Of a stretch of DNA of 64,000 bases, positions 1 to 9,126 are shown one piece after another. Source of the stretch: Flavobacterium nitrogenifigens (GTDB lineage Bacteria > Bacteroidota > Bacteroidia > Flavobacteriales > Flavobacteriaceae); contig NZ_QJRI01000168.1 of NCBI RefSeq assembly GCF_003254565.1, positions 1 to 64,000 of the forward strand, in the 5' to 3' direction. Under the pieces are notes generated by a model, which saw only the letters and a program-made list of their open reading frames with translations, searched no databases and had not been told where the DNA came from. The first letter of the stretch is position 1, and the number at the start of each line of letters is the position of its first letter. Made by a program: the position numbers and the translations under genes.

Positions 1-11
1 TAGAAATGCGG

Positions 12-178
12 CACCGTTTTGTTAATCAAACGTTCCTACGGAACGTATAATCGTAATACAAATTTGGTTCTACCAACGAAACATTCCTATGGAATGACTA
101 GTTTCTACGAATCCATATCTTATTCTATAACGCCAATTTCGGCAACCGGAGCTACCGACGAAACGTTCCTACGGAATG
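12..178. repeat. Array of three short palindromes
   Basis: Three related 15-bp imperfect palindromes, consensus CRTTCCTAYGGAAYG, lie at 31-45, 82-96 and 164-178. The second and third are preceded by a shared stretch around 'ctaccRacgaaa'. They sit 3' of the minus-strand fucosidase gene that ends at 197. They look like REP-type intergenic repeats; no coding role is visible. A plus-strand open frame crossing this region is low complexity and overlaps the end of the fucosidase gene, so it was not accepted. Confidence 0.6.
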
Positions 179-196
179 AATTTGGAAACCTGTATT

Positions 197-2290
197 TTAT
201 TCCACAACACCAATTTCAGCTATCGAAACTGTTTGCGCTTTTCCTACCGCAGCTGTCGCAACAAATTTCAAAAATCTTGCTTTTACTGCAGAAAAACTTT
301 TAATTTGTTCAATTGGGTTATGTTTAATATTCGAAAATTCTCCTTCTGATTGTTTATCCCAATAAAAACTGTCTAAACTTGTATACAATTCATAATTTGA
401 AATCAAATTTAAATTGTTACCAACTTGTTGTGGCGTATAGGTAAAACCTTTAATACTGATCAATTCTCCCATATCAATAACAACAGTTTGAGGCAACTTG
501 TTTTCTTCATTTCCAAAACTCCAATCTGTATCTGCATTTCCGTCAATAATTTTTTCAACCGAATTACTATCACCGCTCGAAACCGAAATCACTTTCCATT
601 TCTCTTTAGAAACGCCATATTTTGCCGACTTTATGCCACTGTTGATTTTCTCCTTAGTATTTCGTGAAATAGCTTTAATTTCTACTTCTTTATTATATGC
701 AAATGGAACTTTATATAAAGTGCTTTTTTCAGTAGGTGCTTTTCCATCCAAAGTATAATAAATAGCGTTTCCTTCTTCTGATTTAATTGTCACCAAACCA
801 TTTTTATCTCTAAAAATTTGCGGTTCTTTTACAAAAGTCGGCGCATTGTAAGCTTCGATTGTACTGATTACAAATCCCGATTTTGCATCTAATACATTTA
901 CTCTAAGTGCCGAAGCCGTAATGCGATCTAAACGCAAAATTCTTTTGTAGCCAATTGTAGTTTCATTGGCAATTGTTTTCCATTGTCCGTCCACTTTTAC
1001 TTCAATAGAAAACGCTTTTACACGCTGACCCAATTTAATATATTCTTGAAGTAAAATTCTATTTATTGCTGTGGGCTTTTTAAACGTAAATTCAACTGTA
1101 GCTTGTTTTACTTTATCGTCTGTTGCCCAATACGTATTTTTGTTTCCGTCAATAACATTTTGCGGACCGAAATTAGAATTGTTTGCACGAATGTTTGAAG
1201 CCTGAACCTGATTTCCTGCTAACAGTTCGTTTTTGAAATCGGCTTTAATTGTGGCAACCAATTCTTTCAATCTTGCTTCGTCATTTTCATGAACCAATCC
1301 GCGCGTATCAACAGGAAGATTTAATAATAAAGTCGCATTTCGTCCAATCGATTCATAATAAATATCAACCATTTCGTCAAGCGAACGAACTTTATCATCT
1401 TCAACTGAATGATAAAACCATCCCGGTCTTATAGAGACGTCAGCTTCTCCCGGAACCCATTTTTCTCCGTCTTCGTGTCCAGACATAAATTCGGTATAAT
1501 GCACTTTGCCAGCCAATTCATCTTTCTGGCGTAGTAACGACCAATTGGTTTTTCCTGCACGACCTTCTTCATTTCCAATCCATCTTGCTTCAGATGGTCC
1601 AACGCCCCAAACTAAGGTCTTCGGTGCGATATCGTAAATTAGTTTATAGGTTTCATCCCAATTATAATAAGTCAGCGAATTGATTTTTCTAGTTTCATTT
1701 GCACCGCCGTAATAGCCATCTCCACCGTTTGCACCATCAAACCACATTTCGAAAACGTCTCCGTAATTGGTCAATAATTCTTTTAACTGATTTCTGAAAT
1801 ACGTGATATATTCAGGCTTGCCGTATTGCGGGTGATTTCTATCCCAAGGCGAAAGATAAAGTCCTAATTTTAAATCATATTCTTTGCAAGCTGCGGCCAA
1901 TTCTTTGACCAAATCACCTTTTCCGTTTTCCCAAGGCGAATTTTTAACTGAACGTTCTGTGTAAGCTGAAGGCCAAAGACAAAACCCATCGTGGTGTTTG
2001 GCAACCAAAATAATTCCTTTCATTCCAGCCTCTTTTACCACACGCGCCCATTGACGAACATCTAACTGCGACGGATTAAAAAGTTCCGGAGATTCGTCTC
2101 CATACCCCCATTCTTTATTGGTAAATGTATTTAACGAAAAATGCACAAAAGCATAAAATTCCATTTCCTGCCAATCGATTTGTTTTTGTGTCGGAAGCGG
2201 TCCAAAAGGCTTTGGAGCATTCGTCAATTCCTGACTTGAAGCACTAGAAATTACACCAAAAAGACATAAGGAAAGAAATATTTTTTTCAT
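197..2290 (-). CDS. GH29 alpha-L-fucosidase with two F5/8-type domains
   Basis: Exo-acting alpha-L-fucosidase, exported (signal peptide residues 1-19, ending SSASSQ). The GH29 (beta/alpha)8 domain spans about residues 25-350; visible motifs are VHFSLNTF, KHHDGFCLW and FEMWFDGANGG, whose Asp185 is the expected nucleophile. The tail is long: a discoidin-like F5/8 type C domain at about 355-480 (NVIDGNKNTYWA), a chitobiase-type Ig-like piece near 495-550 (YYTLDGKAPT) and a second F5/8-like domain from about 570 (IIDGNADTDW). The 697-aa length fits the multi-domain GH29 subgroup. It is separated from the pectin cluster by the island at 2570-6510, so membership in the same regulon is only inferred. 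Alpha-L-fucose occurs in RG-II and xyloglucan; the exact linkage cannot be read from sequence. Confidence 0.9.
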   Translation of the reverse strand: MKKIFLSLCLFGVISSASSQELTNAPKPFGPLPTQKQIDWQEMEFYAFVHFSLNTFTNKEWGYGDESPELFNPSQLDVRQWARVVKEAGMKGIILVAKHHDGFCLWPSAYTERSVKNSPWENGKGDLVKELAAACKEYDLKLGLYLSPWDRNHPQYGKPEYITYFRNQLKELLTNYGDVFEMWFDGANGGDGYYGGANETRKINSLTYYNWDETYKLIYDIAPKTLVWGVGPSEARWIGNEEGRAGKTNWSLLRQKDELAGKVHYTEFMSGHEDGEKWVPGEADVSIRPGWFYHSVEDDKVRSLDEMVDIYYESIGRNATLLLNLPVDTRGLVHENDEARLKELVATIKADFKNELLAGNQVQASNIRANNSNFGPQNVIDGNKNTYWATDDKVKQATVEFTFKKPTAINRILLQEYIKLGQRVKAFSIEVKVDGQWKTIANETTIGYKRILRLDRITASALRVNVLDAKSGFVISTIEAYNAPTFVKEPQIFRDKNGLVTIKSEEGNAIYYTLDGKAPTEKSTLYKVPFAYNKEVEIKAISRNTKEKINSGIKSAKYGVSKEKWKVISVSSGDSNSVEKIIDGNADTDWSFGNEENKLPQTVVIDMGELISIKGFTYTPQQVGNNLNLISNYELYTSLDSFYWDKQSEGEFSNIKHNPIEQIKSFSAVKARFLKFVATAAVGKAQTVSIAEIGVVE

Positions 2291-2450
2291 TGCTGATCTG
2301 CTTTAAAATAATCTATAAAGCATAAATGTAGTATAAATTGAAATCTCTCGAATAGAATTTCGACCAACAACATTTTTTACAGCATTTTGGCATGAAATGG
2401 TTTTATTTCACTAATTCGTTTGAGTATACTATTTTAAAAGTTGCCTAAAA

Positions 2451-2484
2451 AATAAAGCCCAAATCTACAGATTTGGGCTTTATT
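2451..2484 (-). terminator. Intrinsic terminator of the blaI-blaR-like operon
   Basis: A perfect 16-bp inverted repeat (AATAAAGCCCAAATCT at 2451-2466 and its complement at 2469-2484) with a 2-nt centre. Read on the minus strand it is followed by a T-run, 86 bp after the stop codon of the M56 gene at 2570. It also insulates the fucosidase gene promoter region (2291-2450), in which I saw no convincing -7/-33 pair. Confidence 0.8.
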
Positions 2485-2569
2485 AGTATATTTTGATTGT
2501 AGTCTTACAACTTGAATATTTTATTTACAAAGAAAATGTATTGCTTTAACTATCAAAAGCAATATTAGC

Positions 2570-4582
2570 TTAGTTGCCAACAACTGCTTTTAAAGCTATA
2601 TACTTTCCAATATCTTTAAAGTTATGTCCTTTTTCTCTCATAGCTTTAATGAAAGTTGGCGTTGCACCAACCGCTTTTGCACCCACAATATCATTTAAAT
2701 CTAGATCTGAAAAACCCAAATCCTTATATTCCTTAATTAAATCTGCTGTGATATTTTGCGATTTTAAAGCCGTAAGATTTTCAGACGAAATGTTTTTATA
2801 ACCTACTTTTTCGAATTGGCTAACATATTCTGGAGTTACATTTAAAGCTTTTAAAGCAATTAAGTCGTCGTTTGAAAGATCATTATAACCCATTTTCTTA
2901 AAAGAATCTATATAAGCTTTATCTATGTTTAAAGTTTTGAAAGCAATAATATTGTCCTCATCTTCTTCTCCCTTTTCATTCTTTTTTGTTTTTGCCGAAG
3001 AACGGTAATCATTAATATACTTTCCGTCAATATTCTGAGATTTTAAAGTGATCAGATTTTCTGGTGAAACATTTTTATAACCCGATTTAATAATATCTTC
3101 AATAAAAGCTTTATCAATGTTTAAGGATTTAAAAGGAATCAGGGTTTCAATATCTATATTTCCAATTCCGGCATCTTTAATAGAATCGATGTAATCTTCA
3201 CTTACGTTTAAAGCCGCCAACGGAATTACTTGTTCTTTGTCTACATTTTTATACCCTTTTTTATGCAGCATTTTTACATACGACGTTTTTATATTTACAG
3301 CAAAGAAAACCATAAGATCTGTATCATCTGCCAATGTAATCCCTTGTGCAGCCATTTCTTTGGCAAAATTTTTATTGCCAACAAACTTATACGTTCCCAT
3401 TCCGCTATTTCCTTCAAATTTTCCAGTAAAGTTCATTGTTCCCGCTTCACGCGTTAGAGAAAATGTTCCTTGTTTATCTTTTGATAATCCGCTAAACTCG
3501 CTAATATCATAAGTATGAGTAGAATGGCTATTCTCGTCGTTTTTAAATTCCATTTCTACCGTATTGCCTTTGATTGTGGCAAACCAGTTTCCTTCGGTTT
3601 GATCACCCTTTTGAGTGTTTGGACTCGCTTTAGTTCCTTCGTTTTTAATATTCGAAATTAGCGTCTGACTTTGCGCTGCCGGTTGATTAAAAAGGCAGGC
3701 AAACAATACCAATAATGGTAGCAGGAAAAAATATTTCCATGTTGTGTTTACGTTTGATTTTTTTGAATTCATCATAATGATTCGTTTTTTGAGTAATGAT
3801 TGATTATAGTTAGTTGTAAGACTCAAAGGAAATTGTGGCGCCGCTACTTTAAGCAGGCTAAATTGATAACTTTCTTTTTCTACACTACCTTGTTGTAGCA
3901 TTTCGTTATCGGTCAAAAATTCAAGATTACTTTCTAATGCTTTTCGCCATTGCCAAGCAAAAGGATTAAACCACTGAAAAATAAGTACGATTTCTGCAAG
4001 CAAAAGATCAATAGTATGTTTTTGCTCAATATGAATTTTTTCATGCAGCAAAATCTGATTGTACGTTTCCCATTCGTATTTTTCAGGATTTATAAAAATA
4101 TTATTAGCAAAAGAACAAGGTGCTTTATCGCCTGTTATTTCGACAATTCTAAATTTTCCATCCCGAATAATCTCTGATGTATACGCTCTGTAAAATAATA
4201 TAACAGCTTGCATCAAAAAATTAAGCGCAAAAACAATGACACCAAACCAATACAAATACACTATCCACTGCATGACCAAAGTCATATTAAATTGTTGCTT
4301 TGTTTCATTTACTAAAACTTCATTTACAGGAAGTGTTTTCAGCTCAGCAGTTGGTTCTTTTGCAACTGTTTTTTTTATGGAAGGAATAGCTGCAGTTACT
4401 TTCTGCTTTTGAAGGGAGAATTGCTGCGGAATCGGAAGCAACGGCAAAGTAAAAGCTACTACCATGCACGCCAGCAAAACAAATCTATTCAAGTTATAAA
4501 AAGTTTCTTTCTGCAAAAGCAGCTTATAAAACATAAGGCACGCAAAAAGAATAAGTGCTGTGTATAGAATATAAGGTATCAT
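2570..4582 (-). CDS. BlaR1-like M56 metallopeptidase with helical-repeat tail
   Basis: Membrane-bound sensor/protease of the M56 (BlaR1/MecR1) family. Transmembrane segments lie near residues 5-22, 33-50 and 105-130. The zinc motif HEKIH is at 180-184, with a likely third ligand in SNLEFLTDNE (about 221). A further hydrophobic segment near 285-300 anchors the C-terminal part outside the cytoplasm. The sensor region is not a penicillin-binding domain: residues about 420-668 are a tandem array of roughly 30-residue units with the pattern 'LNIDKAYIDSFKKMGY-[2-8 aa]-LIALKA'. The start overlaps the stop of the repressor gene by 4 bp, so translation is coupled. Expected role: senses an envelope signal and cleaves the BlaI-like repressor. 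The signal is unknown; beta-lactam sensing is not supported. Confidence 0.88.
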   Translation of the reverse strand: MIPYILYTALILFACLMFYKLLLQKETFYNLNRFVLLACMVVAFTLPLLPIPQQFSLQKQKVTAAIPSIKKTVAKEPTAELKTLPVNEVLVNETKQQFNMTLVMQWIVYLYWFGVIVFALNFLMQAVILFYRAYTSEIIRDGKFRIVEITGDKAPCSFANNIFINPEKYEWETYNQILLHEKIHIEQKHTIDLLLAEIVLIFQWFNPFAWQWRKALESNLEFLTDNEMLQQGSVEKESYQFSLLKVAAPQFPLSLTTNYNQSLLKKRIIMMNSKKSNVNTTWKYFFLLPLLVLFACLFNQPAAQSQTLISNIKNEGTKASPNTQKGDQTEGNWFATIKGNTVEMEFKNDENSHSTHTYDISEFSGLSKDKQGTFSLTREAGTMNFTGKFEGNSGMGTYKFVGNKNFAKEMAAQGITLADDTDLMVFFAVNIKTSYVKMLHKKGYKNVDKEQVIPLAALNVSEDYIDSIKDAGIGNIDIETLIPFKSLNIDKAFIEDIIKSGYKNVSPENLITLKSQNIDGKYINDYRSSAKTKKNEKGEEDEDNIIAFKTLNIDKAYIDSFKKMGYNDLSNDDLIALKALNVTPEYVSQFEKVGYKNISSENLTALKSQNITADLIKEYKDLGFSDLDLNDIVGAKAVGATPTFIKAMREKGHNFKDIGKYIALKAVVGN

Positions 4583-4941
4583 ATAGAATCTTTTTTTATC
4601 ATGTTTACGATTTCGTCCAATTCTTTTTCGGTTAATTTTTGCTCTTTAGCAAAAAAGGCAAGCATTCGTGGATACGAATTATCAAAATACTGACTCACAA
4701 CATCTTTCAGGGCAAATTGTTGATATTCTTCTCTTTGAATTACAGGAAAAAAGCAATGCATATTCCCTATTGTTTCCCGATTTAAAAACCCTTTTTCTTC
4801 TAATATTTTAACAATCGTAGCAACACTATTATAATGTGGTTTCGGATCTGGCAACAATGGAATAATATCTCTGATGAAGGCTTTGTTTAAATCCCAAAAA
4901 ACCTGCATAATCTGTTCTTCTCGTTTGGCTAATTTTATCAT
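4579..4941 (-). CDS. BlaI/MecI/CopY-family repressor
   Basis: A 120-aa winged-helix repressor. Residues about 3-75 form the DNA-binding domain (LAKREEQIMQVFWDLNKAF, then HYNSVATIVKILEEKGFLNR as recognition helix and wing); residues 80-120 form the dimerisation helices. Length is typical for the family. It is the first gene of a two-gene operon with the M56 protease, overlapping it by 4 bp. The promoter lies directly upstream with three palindromic sites, one filling the space between the -33 and -7 elements, so autorepression is very likely. The ATG at 4941 lies only about 10 nt after the predicted transcription start, giving a very short leader. Confidence 0.92.
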   Translation of the reverse strand: MIKLAKREEQIMQVFWDLNKAFIRDIIPLLPDPKPHYNSVATIVKILEEKGFLNRETIGNMHCFFPVIQREEYQQFALKDVVSQYFDNSYPRMLAFFAKEQKLTEKELDEIVNMIKKDSI

Positions 4942-4957
4942 AGTAGAAATCTTTTGA

Positions 4958-5022
4958 CAAATATAACTACTAATTAATTAGTAGCAAAACTAATTGATTA
5001 ATATTTATACTAATTAATTAGT
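4958..5022 (-). promoter_or_regulatory. blaI promoter with three 20-bp-phased operators
   Basis: On the minus strand a TTG (4985-4987), a 19-nt spacer and TATATTTG (4958-4965) match the Bacteroidetes -33/-7 consensus TTG-N17-19-TAnnTTTG. The spacer consists almost wholly of the perfect 18-bp palindrome CTACTAATTAATTAGTAG (4967-4984). A degenerate copy (TAATTGATTA, 4991-5000) and a second good copy (ACTAATTAATTAGT, 5009-5022) follow. The centres are at 4975.5, 4995.5 and 5015.5, exactly 20 bp apart, so repressor dimers would sit on nearly the same helix face. Position and symmetry fit BlaI-family operators. Confidence 0.8.
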
Positions 5023-5246
5023 TAAACCAGTAATTACGGAACATTCAGGTAATAAATTTTCACTTTTAACAACCTAAAAAAGAATTAATTATAATCTAAA
5101 AGTAAAGTTTAGATACAAAAATGAAGATATTTTTGATCTATTAAATTAATGCCATCGGAAGTTTGTAGAAAAATTTCAGGATAAAGAAGGAAAGAAGAAA
5201 GTTCCTTTTTTTGTCAATTCCTGACTAGAAGATTGAATATTTTATT
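5023..5246. other. Gap without gene between blaI operators and Pr6Pr gene
   Basis: AT-rich spacer between the operator array and the stop of the Pr6Pr-type gene. I see no credible open frame, hairpin terminator or repeat family in it. The stretch 5146-5215 is less AT-rich but carries no recognisable motif. Confidence 0.5.
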
Positions 5247-5903
5247 TTAGTCTTCCAAGCTAATCTTCTTAGTTCTAATTTTTGAAATCGAAATCAAAAT
5301 CACAGACAAAACCACAAAAGAGATTAAAACAAATACACCGTTTATAAGCGCTGTTTGCAACCCGAGTTTTGTAACATCTATAAAAGGATAGGGATAAAAA
5401 CTCGAAATAAAACCGTGAAATATGGTATAAATCATATAAATAATCGGGTAAACCAACCAAAACCAAATGGTTTTAAAAGAGATTCTATCTGGACTTACAA
5501 AAAACAGCCAGAAAAAGAAAAATAAAACAGGAACAATAGTATGGAAAATTTCGCTTACAATGCGATGGTGTCCTTGCAAATCTAAAATTGGACGAAGGAG
5601 CAAATTAAAAACAATTCCGACAATCAAAATGTAAACTGTAATTGCAGTGATTGTAGTACATTTTTTGAAAAAAGCATTTGCCTTACTTTTACCGCCAAAT
5701 AGCAACAAAGCACTGCAAAGAAAAACGATTGTATTTGTTGTGATAGTAAAGAAACTAAAAAAACGAACTGCTGCGCTGAAAAAAGTAAATTCAGGATTTT
5801 TTAACAGCAAATAAAACTGTACAGGCAAGCCATATAATTCTAGGGCAAAAATAATACCCAGCAAAATCTCCCCTTTAATTTTCGTGGTATTTTCTTTTTC
5901 CAT
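5247..5903 (-). CDS. Pr6Pr-family integral membrane protein
   Basis: A 218-aa protein with six predicted transmembrane helices (about residues 10-30, 43-67, 79-101, 118-138, 149-169 and 185-208). The conserved middle stretch around 'LRPILDLQGHHRIVSEIFHTIVP' and the later 'FISSFYPYPFIDV' match the bacterial Pr6Pr group of small multi-pass proteins. Function is not known. No signal peptide or catalytic motif apart from the conserved His residues in the LQGHH and FHTIVP segments. Codon choice resembles the neighbours. It is not obviously linked to carbohydrate use and belongs to the housekeeping island between the fucosidase and the main pectin cluster. Confidence 0.8.
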   Translation of the reverse strand: MEKENTTKIKGEILLGIIFALELYGLPVQFYLLLKNPEFTFFSAAVRFFSFFTITTNTIVFLCSALLLFGGKSKANAFFKKCTTITAITVYILIVGIVFNLLLRPILDLQGHHRIVSEIFHTIVPVLFFFFWLFFVSPDRISFKTIWFWLVYPIIYMIYTIFHGFISSFYPYPFIDVTKLGLQTALINGVFVLISFVVLSVILISISKIRTKKISLED

Positions 5904-5952
5904 ATTTCACTAAAAGTCAGAGTACTAAAGTAAAGCATTTTATTCAAAATAG

Positions 5953-6510
5953 CTACAAGACTCTTTTCTGTTTTTCACTTTCAGCAATAGTTTTTTCAAG
6001 CCTTGAAAGTTGTGTTTTTTCCTGTTTGGCGCTCATAATCCAATGAATCATAACTTTCTTGTATGAAGGCGCTTGCTTCTCAAAAAACTCCCATGCGGTT
6101 TTGTTGCTTTTAAACTCTTTTTCGTAGGATTCCAAAAGCGGAACTGGTTCTTTTTCGTGCGAATAAATCTTAGACTTATTTTCGGTTCTAAAACTAAACG
6201 CTTTCAAACCAGCATCGGTCATTAATCCCGCTTTTGTCAAATCTTCCATTTTTTGGATATTAATGGCACTCCAAATGCTAGAAGGTTTTCTTGGAGTAAA
6301 ACGAATCGTATAACTTTCCGTATCAATAGATTTTCTAACACCATCAATCCAGCCAAAACAGAGTGCTTGATCTACCGATTCTGACCAACTCATAGAAGGC
6401 TTTTTGCTTGTAACTTTATAAAAACCAACTAAAAGGTCCTTTTCGTTTTGATGGTTTTTCTCAAGCCATTTTCGAAATTCTAATTGATCTGCAAAGAAAG
6501 TTGGTGCCAT
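5953..6510 (-). CDS. YdeI/OmpD-associated family protein
   Basis: A 185-aa cytoplasmic protein, no signal peptide. Residues about 1-60 carry the family block 'FRKWLEKNH…LLVGFYKV…KPSMSWSESVDQALCFGWIDG', followed by 'RFTPRKPSSIWSAINI', which together identify the YdeI/OmpD-associated (DUF1801-neighbour) family. The C-terminal half (about 130-185) matches the usual helical extension (FFEKQAPSYKKVMIHWIMSAKQEKT). Molecular function is not established; relatives have been linked to peptide resistance in enterobacteria. Its only link to the pectin genes is position. It ends 49 bp before the start of the Pr6Pr gene and may be co-transcribed with it. Confidence 0.85.
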   Translation of the reverse strand: MAPTFFADQLEFRKWLEKNHQNEKDLLVGFYKVTSKKPSMSWSESVDQALCFGWIDGVRKSIDTESYTIRFTPRKPSSIWSAINIQKMEDLTKAGLMTDAGLKAFSFRTENKSKIYSHEKEPVPLLESYEKEFKSNKTAWEFFEKQAPSYKKVMIHWIMSAKQEKTQLSRLEKTIAESEKQKRVL

Positions 6511-6535
6511 TTGTTTTTTTCATAAATGTATAAAG

Positions 6536-6678
6536 AATCTCGCAAAGTCGCGAAGGCGCAAAGTTTATTAAAAAAATAAACTATATAAGTTATGTAAGTT
6601 CAATTAAGTAAAAACTTAAAATCGCTTACATAACTTATATGGTTCAAAAACTTTGCGTCTCCGCGACTTTGCGAGATT
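6536..6678. repeat. 143-bp nested inverted-repeat element
   Basis: Outer arms: 17-bp AATCTCGCAAAGTCGCG at 6536-6552 and its complement at 6662-6678. Inner arms: ATATAAGTTATGTAAG near 6583-6598 and its complement near 6625-6640. The right outer arm supplies two bases of the stop codon of the GH2 gene (TTA at 6677-6679). It resembles a MITE-like or terminator-like spacer element; no transposase is present. Confidence 0.7.
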
Positions 6679-9094
6679 AATTCACTTCAACTTTGATTGT
6701 TGAAGCTTGTAAACCAGAAGCCGTCGCTTTCAACTGAATATTTTCATTCTTCCCATTAGATTGAATAATTACAACGCATTTTCCATTAAACAATTTACAA
6801 GAATTGACTTTAAAAGAATCTAAATTAGCCTGATAGCCATTATCAACTCCAACTAATTTTCCTCCGCCTGTTACTTCAAAATTGACTAAATCCATTGCAG
6901 TTGGCAATAAGTTTCCATCTTTATCAACCATTGAAACGGTTACATAAACCAAATCGTAAGTATCGTTTTTGATTAATGTCTTATCTGCTTTTAAATCAAT
7001 TTTAGAACCTTCTCCTGCTGTGCGGATTTCTTTCTCTAAAACTACTTTTCCGTTCTTTCTCGAAATAGCTTTTAATGTTCCTGGTTCAAACTTTACGCGC
7101 CAAGAAATATGCAAATCATCATTTTGTTTTGACTTTTTACCAAGCGATCTTCCGTTTAAGAACAATTCCACTTCATCGGCATTATTGTAATATGCCCAAA
7201 CTTCGACTTCCTGATCTTTTTTCCAGTTCCAATGCGGTAAAATATGCAGAACCGTTTTATTCGACCATTCACTTTGGTACATATAATACACATCTTTTGG
7301 AAGTCCGGCTAAATCAACGATTCCGAAATACGAACTTCTTGCAGGAAATGGATACGGATCTGGTTCTCCGATATAATCGAATCCTGTCCAGATAAAAGTT
7401 CCCGCCATGAAATCCTGTTTTTTGATCGTTTTCCAGTTCTCTTCATGCGTTGCACCCCAATACGATTTCACCTGATCATAAGCCGAAACCGTCCAATCGG
7501 CATTTCCATCAAACGGAGCACCGTGTTTTGTTGGCCACGCTTTAATTCCGTCTGGAAAATCATAACGCCCGCGCGTTTCTAAAGCCGAAACACTTTCGGA
7601 CGCTAATATCTTTTGTCCATTAAATTTAGTTGGAAAATCTTTATAATCTTCATGTTTATAATTAAATCCCAAAAGATCTAAAGCGCCCGATTGGTAAATA
7701 AAATTTTTCTCAATTACATTTTCAGTCAAAGCCGAAGTTACTGGACGTGTTGTGTCCAACGATTTTACAATTTTAGCCAATTCCCTAGTAATCGAAATTC
7801 CTGTCGAATCAAACTGTTCTCTGATTTCGTTACCAATACTCCACATCATAACTGATGGATGATTACGATCTCTTTTGATAAAATCCTCTAAATCTTGTTT
7901 GTGCCAAGCATCCCAATCTTTGTGGTAATCGTTGGTTACTTTTTTCTTTTTCCAAACGTCAAAAGCTTCGTCCTGAACGATAAACCCCATTTCGTCGCAC
8001 AATTGCATCATTTCCAAAGAATGCGGATTATGAGACATTCTAATAGCGTTGGCTCCCATTTCTTTCATCAAAGTCAGTTTTCTTCTAACCGCATGAATAT
8101 TTTCTACCGCACCCAAAGCGCCATTATCATGATGCAGACAAACGCCGTAAATTTTGGTTGGAACACCATTTAAAGAAAATCCTTTCTCTGAATCGAAATT
8201 GAAAAATCGGAAACCTAAAGGTGTTTCATAATTATCAATCAATTTCGATTTTTCGTACACTTTTGTAATAACTTTATACAAATACGGATTTTCTGTGCTC
8301 CACAATTTCGGCTGATCTAAAACCAAATCGTGAATCTTTTTTTCTGATGTTTTAGCACCGATTTTTTCTGTTGAAGTATAATTGGCAACTTCTTTATTTT
8401 CTGCATTTACAATCGAAGTAACGAGTTTAAATTCTTTTGCCGAAGCATTATCATTATCAATTGTAACTTCTAAATGTATTTTTGATTTTGCTGCCGAAAC
8501 TTCTGGAGTCGTTACAAAAGTTCCCCACTTACCAACATGAAGTTTTTCGCTGGCAACCAAACGTACATTACGATAAATTCCAGAACCCGTGTACCATCTG
8601 GAATTGGGTTGAGAATCGTTATCGACTTTAACAGCAATCAAATTCTCTTTTCCAAAGTTTAAATACTGCGTTAAATCATAACCAAAAGAGATATAACCAT
8701 TTGGACGAACTCCTAATGATTTTCCATTAATGAAAACTTCACTGTTCTTAAAAACACCGTCAAATTCAATCGAAACTGTTTTGTTTTTCCAATTTGCAGG
8801 AATAGTAAAAACTTTACGATACCAGCCTTTTCCAGCCGGTAAAAATCCTTGTGCTTGTTTGGTTTTGGCATCTTTATCAAAAGCGCCTTCAATACTCCAA
8901 TCGTGCGGTAATTGAAGCGCTCTCCAATCTGATGCATTGAAATTGGCATTTATTGCTTCGGGATAATCTCCTAATTTGAAGTTCCAATTTTTATTGAAAT
9001 CTTCTACAATTCTGGCTTGTTTTTGTGCAAAAACTGATACTGAAAACAATAAGGCAATTGTAATTTTTTGAAATATGTTTTTATGTTTAATCAT
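6677..9094 (-). CDS. GH2 beta-galactosidase-type enzyme
   Basis: Exported exo-beta-glycosidase of family GH2 (signal peptide 1-23, ending VFAQ). Order: sugar-binding jelly roll (about 30-185, GWYRKVFTIP, SGIYRNVRL), immunoglobulin-like domain (about 190-295), TIM barrel (about 300-600), then a DUF4982-type and a further Ig-like domain (NADEVELFLNGRSLG near 645; DLVNFEVTGGGKLVGVDNG near 750). Catalytic acid/base Glu423 is in WSIGNEI and the nucleophile Glu500 in ILASESVS. The layout is that of beta-galactosidases, but GH2 members in rhamnogalacturonan-II loci also act on uronic acids and L-arabinopyranose, so substrate is open. It lies downstream of the larger GH2 gene with a hairpin repeat between them. 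Confidence 0.9.
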   Translation of the reverse strand: MIKHKNIFQKITIALLFSVSVFAQKQARIVEDFNKNWNFKLGDYPEAINANFNASDWRALQLPHDWSIEGAFDKDAKTKQAQGFLPAGKGWYRKVFTIPANWKNKTVSIEFDGVFKNSEVFINGKSLGVRPNGYISFGYDLTQYLNFGKENLIAVKVDNDSQPNSRWYTGSGIYRNVRLVASEKLHVGKWGTFVTTPEVSAAKSKIHLEVTIDNDNASAKEFKLVTSIVNAENKEVANYTSTEKIGAKTSEKKIHDLVLDQPKLWSTENPYLYKVITKVYEKSKLIDNYETPLGFRFFNFDSEKGFSLNGVPTKIYGVCLHHDNGALGAVENIHAVRRKLTLMKEMGANAIRMSHNPHSLEMMQLCDEMGFIVQDEAFDVWKKKKVTNDYHKDWDAWHKQDLEDFIKRDRNHPSVMMWSIGNEIREQFDSTGISITRELAKIVKSLDTTRPVTSALTENVIEKNFIYQSGALDLLGFNYKHEDYKDFPTKFNGQKILASESVSALETRGRYDFPDGIKAWPTKHGAPFDGNADWTVSAYDQVKSYWGATHEENWKTIKKQDFMAGTFIWTGFDYIGEPDPYPFPARSSYFGIVDLAGLPKDVYYMYQSEWSNKTVLHILPHWNWKKDQEVEVWAYYNNADEVELFLNGRSLGKKSKQNDDLHISWRVKFEPGTLKAISRKNGKVVLEKEIRTAGEGSKIDLKADKTLIKNDTYDLVYVTVSMVDKDGNLLPTAMDLVNFEVTGGGKLVGVDNGYQANLDSFKVNSCKLFNGKCVVIIQSNGKNENIQLKATASGLQASTIKVEVN

Positions 9095-9126
9095 AAATAT
9101 GTTTTTTATTCTAATTGTATTTTTCT

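Noticed and set aside
19..303. Plus-strand open frame of 94 codons at the left edge
   Set aside because: It consists of the palindrome array and runs into the 3' end of the fucosidase gene on the other strand; composition is not that of a protein gene.
2570..4941. Beta-lactam resistance operon
   Set aside because: The BlaI and M56 domains fit, but there is no beta-lactamase gene and no penicillin-binding sensor domain.
7075..7395. Plus-strand open frame of 106 codons inside the GH2 gene
   Set aside because: Antisense shadow of an intact GH2 coding sequence with conserved motifs in the minus-strand frame.
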